40,573 nucleotides of DNA from an uncultured Hungatella sp. (lineage in GTDB: Bacteria > Bacillota > Clostridia > Lachnospirales > Lachnospiraceae), in assembly GCA_910577935.1 (NCBI GenBank), contig CAJTOT010000027.1, positions 2,939-43,511 on the forward strand. The letters are read 5' to 3'. The translations under genes and the position numbers were made by a program. Of the stretch, positions 7,164 through 13,485 are shown one piece after another (position 1 is the first letter of the stretch; each line of letters opens with the position of its first letter). A model generated the notes under the pieces. The model saw only the letters and a list, made by a program, of their open reading frames with translations, did no database searches and was not told the origin of the DNA.

Positions 7164-9410
7164 ATGAAAAAGAGAAAGCTCAGACAGGGTCTGGCGGTTG
7201 CCGTGGCCCTGTTTATGACGATAAATTATGCCGGCAGCTATCTGGGACGGTCTCCTGTGGTCAGCATGGCCGATACGGCGGCCACCGTGGGCGCCACCAG
7301 CCTGAACGTGAGAAGCGGTCCGGGAACCACTTATCCGGTTGCGGGAAAGCTGACCTACGGAGCCGCGGTCACCGTGGTGAGCGAGGTCACAGGCGGCGAC
7401 GGCATGGTCTGGTATCAGATTCATTTTGCCAAAAACGGGAGTCAGGCCACAGGGTACGTGAGGTCCGATTATATTAAATTTCCCACCGCGTACCAGTCGG
7501 ATGAGAATTTTGAGCGGTATCTGACCAATCAGGGGTTCCCGGAAAGCTACAAGGCGGGACTGAGGCAGATTCACGCGGAGTATCCCAACTGGATTTTTAC
7601 GGCGCAGCACACCAACCTGGACTGGAATGAAGTCATCGACAACGAGAGCGTGGTGGGGCGGAACCTGGTGCCGGGGAGCAGCCCGTCTTCCTGGAAGTCA
7701 ACAGCCAGCGGCGCCTACAACTGGGAGACAGGGACATGGCCGTCTTTTGACAGCGGCTCCTGGGTGGCAGCCTCCGAGGACATCGTCCGCTATTACATGG
7801 ACCCCAGGAATTTTTTAAATGAAAAATATCTGTTCCAGTTTCTGATACATAAATACAACAGCAATATTCACACCATAGATGGGATAAAGAACATGGTTCA
7901 GGGAACTTTCCTGGACAATACCGTAGATGTCAGCGGGAGTCAGTCTTCCACCAACTCCGGGGAGATTCCCAACGTGTCGGAAGGTCCCGGCGCGGCAGGG
8001 AACAGCGGCTCGGGCGCAGGAAGCTCGGGGACGGCAGGGAGCGGTTCGGGAGCGGGCAGCTCGGGGCCCGGAGCGCCGGGCGGCACCGGTCCGGGAGCCG
8101 GCGGCTCAGGAAGCGGGGGAAGTTCAGGAGCATCGGGCGGCAGCGGTCCCGGAGTCTCGGGAAGCCAGGATGCCGTGGCGCAGCCGGGAGTCAGCCCCGG
8201 AGGCGGCAATGGGGGGAACGGCAGCTCCGGAAACGGCAGTTCCGGGAGCGGCAGTTCGAATTCGGGAAGTGTGGGCACGGAGGCGCCCGGCGGAAGCGGC
8301 AGCTCGGGCGTGAGCCTTCAGGCCCCCGGAGCTTCTGTCAGCGGAAATAAAAACTGGCGGGTGGGAACAGCCATAGGTCCCGGGATGACTGCAGGGCCAG
8401 GCACCGCCTCTTCCGGTGACGCCTACTCGGCGCCCATTGCCTCTTATGCAGAGATTATCATGAATGCCGCGGCCCGGTCGGGAGTGAATCCCTATGTGCT
8501 GACGGCGATGATTCTCCAGGAGCAGGGAAGCGAGGGGAGCAGAGGGGTATCGGGAACCGTCGCGGGCTATGAAGGCTATTACAACTTTTTCAATATTGAG
8601 GCGTACAAGTCGGGAAACATGGAGGCTATCGAGAGAGGCCTGTGGTATGCCTCCCAGTCGGGAAGTTATGAGAGACCGTGGAACAGCGTGGAGAAAGCCA
8701 TACTGGGCGGAGCCATGTACTACGGCATCAACTATGTGGATGCGGGTCAGGACACGTTTTACCTGAAAAAATTTAATGTTCAGGGAACCAATCTGTACAA
8801 GCACCAGTATATGACCAATGTTCAGGCGGCCGTCTCGGAGGGCGTGAAGCTGGAGGATGCCTACAGCAGCCAGATCAAAGCGCTGGCGCTGGAGTTTAAG
8901 ATTCCGGTCTACAAAAACATGCCGGAGAGTCCCTGCCCCCTTCCGGGACAGGATGGAAGCCCCAACAACAGGCTTTCCGAACTGATTGTGGACGGTTTTG
9001 TTCTGACTCCGTCGTTTAACAGGGAAATTACAGTGTATAATCTGATTGTGGACTCGTCTGTGAATATGGTCAATGTCCGGGCTGCGGCTCTTGACTCCAA
9101 GGCCGTGGTCACCGGGGTGGGCAATATTCAGCTGCAGGCAGGAAACCAGGATATAACCGTGGAGGTGAAGGCGCAAAACGGCGCCAGCTGTGTTTACGTG
9201 ATTCATATAGTGCGCCAGGGCAGCGGAGGCGGCGCGGGAACAGGACAGTCTCCGGGCCCGGCGGGAGCTTCGGGACCGGGAGCCGGAAGCGGCCAGACAG
9301 GCAGCGGGACTTCTGTTGAGACCATAACCGGCGGTCCCGGACAAAGCGGCGGCGGAAACGGCGGCCAGCACACGGGGCCAGGGGGAAGCAACGTGACCAT
9401 TGTTCAGTAA
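7164..9410 (+). CDS. Secreted SH3-domain beta-N-acetylglucosaminidase with long Gly/Ser linker and cadherin-like domain
   Basis: Product of 748 aa. Signal peptide at 1-36 (KKRKLRQGLAVAVALFMT). Bacterial SH3 domain at about 38-110 (TSLNVRSGPGTTYPVAGKL), probably binding wall polymer. Residues about 115-255 (FERYLTNQGFPESYKAGLRQ, IHAEYPNWIFTAQHTNLDW) are the N-terminal module typical of clostridial glucosaminidases. An about 165-residue Gly/Ser/Pro/Ala linker (255-420) precedes the catalytic glucosaminidase fold (YAEIIMNAAARSGVNPYVLT, MILQEQGSEG, GYYNFFNIEAY). A cadherin-like beta-sandwich follows (about 600-684; LSELIVDGFVLTPSFNREIT), then another Gly-rich tail. It likely cleaves peptidoglycan glycan strands outside the cell; the Glu in LQEQGSE is the probable catalytic acid. 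The gene has its own strong promoter and sits just before another exported protein with the same cadherin-like fold. Confidence 0.9.
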   Translation: MKKRKLRQGLAVAVALFMTINYAGSYLGRSPVVSMADTAATVGATSLNVRSGPGTTYPVAGKLTYGAAVTVVSEVTGGDGMVWYQIHFAKNGSQATGYVRSDYIKFPTAYQSDENFERYLTNQGFPESYKAGLRQIHAEYPNWIFTAQHTNLDWNEVIDNESVVGRNLVPGSSPSSWKSTASGAYNWETGTWPSFDSGSWVAASEDIVRYYMDPRNFLNEKYLFQFLIHKYNSNIHTIDGIKNMVQGTFLDNTVDVSGSQSSTNSGEIPNVSEGPGAAGNSGSGAGSSGTAGSGSGAGSSGPGAPGGTGPGAGGSGSGGSSGASGGSGPGVSGSQDAVAQPGVSPGGGNGGNGSSGNGSSGSGSSNSGSVGTEAPGGSGSSGVSLQAPGASVSGNKNWRVGTAIGPGMTAGPGTASSGDAYSAPIASYAEIIMNAAARSGVNPYVLTAMILQEQGSEGSRGVSGTVAGYEGYYNFFNIEAYKSGNMEAIERGLWYASQSGSYERPWNSVEKAILGGAMYYGINYVDAGQDTFYLKKFNVQGTNLYKHQYMTNVQAAVSEGVKLEDAYSSQIKALALEFKIPVYKNMPESPCPLPGQDGSPNNRLSELIVDGFVLTPSFNREITVYNLIVDSSVNMVNVRAAALDSKAVVTGVGNIQLQAGNQDITVEVKAQNGASCVYVIHIVRQGSGGGAGTGQSPGPAGASGPGAGSGQTGSGTSVETITGGPGQSGGGNGGQHTGPGGSNVTIVQ

Positions 9411-9516
9411 AAACCCGGCCGGAATGCTGAATATAAGATGCCAGGGCCAACATACCTTTGGACTTCAACATCACATGAAAAGAGATACGAGAAAAAAAGA
9501 AAAACAGGAGACAGAG

Positions 9517-11283
9517 ATGAAACGATTAAGACCAATTCTAAGGGCGGCGGCAGCCGTGGCGGTTATGACCATAGCCATGTGCTCCCAGGCATTTGCTGCC
9601 AGAATTGCATTTTCTGACCCTTCGGCGGAGGCTGGCGGCGAAGTGACGGTGACTATGAAGATCACCGCCACGGGGGATGAGAACATCAACAGTTCCAATG
9701 TGATGCTTTCTTACGATCCCCAGGCGCTGCAGTTTCTGGAGGGAACCGGCGCCAGCGGGGACGCAGGCTCCATCCGGGTCGTGGGAACTGCGGAGGCGGC
9801 AGGCTCGACCCAGCTGACGTTTTCCCTGAAATTCAAGGCGCTGAAGGCGGGAAGCAGTTCTATAACCATCAGCACCCAGGAGGTTTACAACGGTGACGGA
9901 CAGCTGGTGACCGTGGAACAGGAAGGAAGTTCCACGGTGACGGTTTCTGCCAGGGAGGGAGCGTCTGCCGACGCGGCTCTGGCGGATCTGCAGATTTCTC
10001 CAGGCACATTGAGCCCTTCCTTCTCTCCGGACACGGACAGCTACACGGCTGTCGTGGGCCAGGAGGTGGAGAGCATTGCCGTGAGCGCTCCGGCATCTGA
10101 CAGCGGCGCCAGCGTCTCCGTAACCGGCAATGAAGGCCTCCAGATGGGAGACAACGAGGTGATCTGTACGGTCACTGCCTCTGACGGGCAGACGACGAGA
10201 ACTTACCGGATTGTAGTTACCAGGACAGAGGGAGAGACCTCCGGCGAGGCTCAGGTGATGTCCCAGGTGGTTCTGAAAACTCCGGAGAGGTCCATCACGG
10301 TGCTGTCATCGGACGAAGACATCACGGTTCCGGAAGGTTTTGTCAGATGCACCGTCACCATCGACGAACGGCCGGTTTACGGATGGGTATGGGATGACGA
10401 GGCGAATCCGGGCGCGAAGGCGGAATACTGTATTTTCTACGCGGTCAATGAAAGCGGGGATACAGGCTTTTACCGCTATGATTTGACGGAAAAGACGCTC
10501 CAGAGGTATTTCAGAGATCCCACAGGCGGGGTTGACAGCCAGCCTGGCAGTGTGGGAAGCGAAGAGTATGAAACCCTGCTCCACGATTATGAGATACGCT
10601 TCTGGATTATCATAGGATTGATAGCTCTTGCGGTGATTCTGCTGATTGCCATCATCATTCTCGGCATCAACAGGAGGCAGAAAGATGATTTTATCGAGAG
10701 AAGCGACGACGATGACGGGTGGGAGACAGAAAGAAAGTCCAGGAATTCGAAGCTGTCAAGAGAAGAGCAGTATCTGAGAGACCTGGAAGAGGAGGAAGAG
10801 GAGGCGGAACACCAGGATGACCTTGCCTTCATCCGCAGAGTCCAGTCAGAACGGGAGAACGGAGGGAGGAGCCAGACCCCGGCCGCCGGGATGAGAGGGA
10901 CAGGCCCGATTCCCGGAGGGCGCAAAACAGGAGGCCCTGTTCCGGCGAGAGGGACAGGCCCGGTCTCCGGAGTCAGAGGAACAGGCCCGGTCTCCGGGAC
11001 CCAGGTGACAGGTCCGGTTTCCGGAGTGAAGGCAGCAGGCCCGGTTTCCGGGGGGAGAGGCCCCGCACCTGTAAATCAGGGCCCGCGGGGGAACGGCCAG
11101 AGAACCCCGGAGAGAGCAAACCCTGAGCCTTCCGAAAACAGAGCGCCGGGCCGCGGAGGGCAGGCCGACTACGGAGCCGGTCCGGGAGCTGCCAGAGGAA
11201 CAAGGCCGGCGGGCGGAAACAGCAGACAAAACCAGGCCGACGGCGGCGGAGACGACGATTTTGAAGTAATTGATCTGAAATAG
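9517..11283 (+). CDS. Cohesin-domain, cadherin-like, single-pass membrane protein with disordered cytoplasmic tail
   Basis: Product of 588 aa. Signal peptide (LRPILRAAAAVAVMTIAMCS, ending AFA). Residues about 28-150 form a cohesin-like domain (DPSAEAGGEVTVTMKI, NVMLSYDPQALQFLEG, LTFSLKFKALKAGSSSITI). About 153-235 is a cadherin-like beta-sandwich (LADLQISPGTLSPSFSPDTD). A transmembrane helix lies at about 361-383 (FWIIIGLIALAVILLIAIII), followed by an acidic, then Arg/Pro/Gly-rich tail with repeats of the type GTGPVSG (about 461-518). The ATG at 9517 has AGGAGACAG upstream and gives a proper signal peptide; earlier in-frame starts do not. Cohesins bind dockerins, but with no cellulosomal enzyme nearby this is more likely a wall or adhesion protein. 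It follows the glucosaminidase by about 106 bp. Confidence 0.85.
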   Translation: MKRLRPILRAAAAVAVMTIAMCSQAFAARIAFSDPSAEAGGEVTVTMKITATGDENINSSNVMLSYDPQALQFLEGTGASGDAGSIRVVGTAEAAGSTQLTFSLKFKALKAGSSSITISTQEVYNGDGQLVTVEQEGSSTVTVSAREGASADAALADLQISPGTLSPSFSPDTDSYTAVVGQEVESIAVSAPASDSGASVSVTGNEGLQMGDNEVICTVTASDGQTTRTYRIVVTRTEGETSGEAQVMSQVVLKTPERSITVLSSDEDITVPEGFVRCTVTIDERPVYGWVWDDEANPGAKAEYCIFYAVNESGDTGFYRYDLTEKTLQRYFRDPTGGVDSQPGSVGSEEYETLLHDYEIRFWIIIGLIALAVILLIAIIILGINRRQKDDFIERSDDDDGWETERKSRNSKLSREEQYLRDLEEEEEEAEHQDDLAFIRRVQSERENGGRSQTPAAGMRGTGPIPGGRKTGGPVPARGTGPVSGVRGTGPVSGTQVTGPVSGVKAAGPVSGGRGPAPVNQGPRGNGQRTPERANPEPSENRAPGRGGQADYGAGPGAARGTRPAGGNSRQNQADGGGDDDFEVIDLK

Positions 11284-11332
11284 CACCAGTTCAGACGGGG
11301 CATCTTCTTGCCCGTCTGCGCCGGGCGAGACG

Positions 11333-11363
11333 GGGCTGTTCGTTGGGAACGGCCCTTCTTGTC
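11333..11363 (+). terminator. Probable terminator after the cohesin gene
   Basis: GGGCTGTTC (11333-11341) pairs with GAACGGCCC (11347-11355; one G-U) around a 5-nt loop, followed by TTCTTGTCT. An additional hairpin, CAGACGGG/CCCGTCTG (11292-11299/11311-11318), sits just upstream without a T-run. Confidence 0.5.
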
Positions 11364-11396
11364 TGTCAGGGGCGCCGGGCTGGCAGATATTCCATC

Positions 11397-11425
11397 TTGA
11401 CGAAACAGGGAAAATGTTATATTAT
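11397..11425 (+). promoter_or_regulatory. Sigma-A promoter of the GntR-mcsA-mcsB-clpC operon
   Basis: TTGACG at 11397-11402 and TATTAT at 11420-11425, 17-bp spacer, 35 bp before the GntR start codon. No CtsR heptad repeat (GGTCAAA type) is seen here. Confidence 0.65.
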
Positions 11426-11428
11426 CCC

Positions 11429-11441
11429 TATAACAGTTATA
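11429..11441. promoter_or_regulatory. Perfect palindromic operator TATAACAGTTATA
   Basis: TATAAC-A-GTTATA is a perfect 13-bp inverted repeat just downstream of the -10 element, where a bound repressor would block initiation. The first gene of the operon encodes a GntR protein, so autoregulation is the simple reading (inference). Confidence 0.65.
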
Positions 11442-11459
11442 ACGAAAGATGGTGGAGGC

Positions 11460-11846
11460 ATGATTTTAAGTATCGATTTTAACAGTGATGAGGCTTTTTA
11501 CATTCAGCTGCGCAATCAGATCATCATAGGAATCGCGACAGGGAGAATCCGGGAGGGGGATTCTCTGCCGTCGGTCCGTCAGCTGGCGGATAACATCAGC
11601 ATCAATATGCATACAGTAAATAAGGCTTACTCTGTTCTGAAGCAGGAAGGGTTTGTGAAGCTGGACCGCAGAAAGGGCGCCATCGTGGCTCTGGATGTGG
11701 ATAAGCAGCGGGTTCTGGAGGAGATGAAGGAGGAGATTGCCGTGGCTATCGCCAAAGGAATCTGCAAGGGAATTCAGAGGGAGGAGGTTCACCGGCTGGT
11801 AGACGAGATTTACGAGCTGTTCACCAACTGGGAAGAGTCTATATAG
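11460..11846 (+). CDS. GntR-family regulator, YtrA type, heading the mcsA-mcsB-clpC operon
   Basis: Product of 128 aa. The GntR winged helix spans about 10-75 (FYIQLRNQIIIGIATGRIRE, LPSVRQLADNISINMHTVNK, AYSVLKQEGFVKLDRRKGAI); the C-terminal part is a short helical dimerisation region of about 50 aa, as in the YtrA subfamily, with no effector domain. The start at 11460 has GGTGGAGG just upstream; earlier in-frame starts lie in the promoter. It occupies the position normally held by ctsR ahead of mcsA-mcsB-clpC, and is separated from mcsA by only 12 bp. A perfect palindrome between promoter and start is its likely binding site. YtrA-type proteins more often control ABC transporters, so the role here in proteostasis control is inference. 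Confidence 0.9.
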   Translation: MILSIDFNSDEAFYIQLRNQIIIGIATGRIREGDSLPSVRQLADNISINMHTVNKAYSVLKQEGFVKLDRRKGAIVALDVDKQRVLEEMKEEIAVAIAKGICKGIQREEVHRLVDEIYELFTNWEESI

Positions 11847-11858
11847 AGGAGGAGTATT

Positions 11859-12431
11859 ATGTTGTGTGAAAGATGTAAGATCCGCGAGGCGAATATTCAA
11901 TATACGGAAGTGATCAACGGAGTGAAGACAGAGCACAATTTCTGCGCCCAGTGCGCCAGGGAGATGGATTTCGGCCAGTATTCGGCTATATTTGACGGGG
12001 GATTCCCATTGGCGCAGCTCCTGTCAGGGCTGCTGGGCGGTGAGGTGTCCGTGCAGAAGAAGGGACATCTCAGCCAGATCGCCTGCCCATCCTGCGGCAC
12101 CACCTATGAAGAATTCATCAACAACAGCTGTTTTGGCTGCGCGGACTGTTACGGTGTGTTTGACCTGCTGATCCAGGACAATATCAGGCAGCTGCAGGGA
12201 AGCGACTGCCACAGCGGGAAGCGGCCTCTTTATCAGGAGCTGCCTGGGGAACATGAGGCGGAGGCTGAGACAGAGGGAGGGGGCGGCGCGCCAAAGAGCA
12301 CTCCCGAGGACGAGATCCGCAAGTGGGACAGAAAGCTGAAGGAAGCCCTGAGGATGGAAGAATATGAGACCGCGGCGGTGTGCCGGGACAGGATTCGGGA
12401 GCTGAGAGAGGGGAAGGAAGCCGATGCTTAA
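11859..12431 (+). CDS. mcsA: McsA, activator of protein arginine kinase (UVR-domain zinc protein)
   Basis: Product of 190 aa. Several CxxC pairs for zinc are visible: MLCERCKIREAN, FCAQCAREMDF, ACPSCGTTY and CFGCADC. The C-terminal UVR motif is KLKEALRMEEYETAAVCRDR (about 160-182). McsA binds and activates the arginine kinase McsB, which phosphorylates arginines on proteins to mark them for ClpC-ClpP degradation. An acidic Gly-rich linker (HEAEAETEGGGGAPKST) separates zinc and UVR parts. Good AGGAGGAG site. The stop overlaps the mcsB start by 8 bp, indicating coupled translation. Confidence 0.93.
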   Translation: MLCERCKIREANIQYTEVINGVKTEHNFCAQCAREMDFGQYSAIFDGGFPLAQLLSGLLGGEVSVQKKGHLSQIACPSCGTTYEEFINNSCFGCADCYGVFDLLIQDNIRQLQGSDCHSGKRPLYQELPGEHEAEAETEGGGGAPKSTPEDEIRKWDRKLKEALRMEEYETAAVCRDRIRELREGKEADA

Positions 12432-13464
12432 GTGGTTTGAAGAGATAGAGAAGGAGAACAGCAACGTTGTGTGCAGCAAAGTGCGCCTGGCGCGGAACTG
12501 GTCGGAGTATGTGTTTCCTTTCAGGCTTTCTGATGAAAAGAGCAGGGAGATGCTCTCCAGACTGGGGGAGGGCCTTAAGGACTTAGGGGACGCGGACGGG
12601 CGGGACTATGAGTCCGCGTATCTGGAAGAGCTGACAGAGCTGGACCGCCGGGCGCTGAAAGAGAGAAAGATCCTGAACTCTTCGATTTTAGAGAGAAAGG
12701 CGCCTATGTCCCTTCTGATCACCAGGGAGGAAGATATCAGCGTGGTGATAAACGGCGCGGACCATATCCGCATACAGGTGCTGTCTTCCGGGCTTCATCT
12801 CACAGAGGCGCTGAAGACCGCTGACCAGATCGATGATTACATCAATGCCCGTTTTACCTACGCATTCGATGAGAAATACGGGTATCTCACGTCATTTCCC
12901 ACCAATATGGGCACGGGGCTGAGGGCCACGGCCGTCGTTCATCTGCCCAGCCTGTCCATGGGAAAGAAGTTTCCGTCCATGCTCAACGATATGGGAAGAT
13001 TTGGAGTCTGTATCCGGGGAGTCTACGGCGAGGGAAGGGAGAACTACGGGGATCTCTATGAGATATCCAACCAGAAGACTCTGGGGAGGACAGAGAAGGA
13101 GTTGACGGATCTGGTGAACAAGATGGCCCTTAAGCTCAACGACCAGGAGAACCAGATAAGGGAGATGAGCCTTAAAGGACACCGACTGGAGCGGGAAGAT
13201 GAGATTTACAAGTCCTACGGAGTGTTAAAGTATGCCAGAAGGCTCTCCATGAAGGATGCCATGACATTTCTGTCTCAGATCATGTCGGGGGTCTGTGACG
13301 GTCTGATAAAGCTGGAGGAACCCTGCCCTGTATTCAGGCTGATGCTGGGCATTCAGACGGCCAATCTTCAGAAGCTGTCGGACAGACCTTTGGGCAAGGA
13401 GGAACTGGATATGGCCAGGGCGGCTTACCTTCGCAGCGAGCTTCCCGGACTTGTATCTCCATAG
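12424..13464 (+). CDS. mcsB: McsB-type protein arginine kinase with altered active-site motifs
   Basis: Product of 346 aa, full length for McsB. The phosphagen-kinase nucleotide site is present (CSKVRLARNWSEYVFPF, 17-33; family form SSRIRLARN), as are RIQVLSSGLHL, GTGLRATAVVHLP (163-175) and GVYGEGRENYGDLYEISNQ (199-217), which includes the second catalytic Glu region. However the normally invariant NEEDH motif reads NGADH (110-114), and CPTN reads FPTN (158-161). The C-terminal RDxxRA phosphoarginine-binding motif reads LDMARA. These differences, in an otherwise intact gene inside an intact operon, could mean reduced or changed kinase activity, or a lineage-specific active site. Family membership is secure; activity is not. 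Confidence 0.9.
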   Translation: MLKWFEEIEKENSNVVCSKVRLARNWSEYVFPFRLSDEKSREMLSRLGEGLKDLGDADGRDYESAYLEELTELDRRALKERKILNSSILERKAPMSLLITREEDISVVINGADHIRIQVLSSGLHLTEALKTADQIDDYINARFTYAFDEKYGYLTSFPTNMGTGLRATAVVHLPSLSMGKKFPSMLNDMGRFGVCIRGVYGEGRENYGDLYEISNQKTLGRTEKELTDLVNKMALKLNDQENQIREMSLKGHRLEREDEIYKSYGVLKYARRLSMKDAMTFLSQIMSGVCDGLIKLEEPCPVFRLMLGIQTANLQKLSDRPLGKEELDMARAAYLRSELPGLVSP

Positions 13465-13485
13465 AGGAAAAAGGAGGAAATTTTT

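Noticed and set aside
8124..9371. Long open frame on the minus strand across the glucosaminidase gene
   Set aside because: It is opposite a gene with signal peptide, recognisable domains and strong promoter; its Arg/His/Ser-rich translation and lack of ribosome site mark it as a shadow of GC-rich codons.
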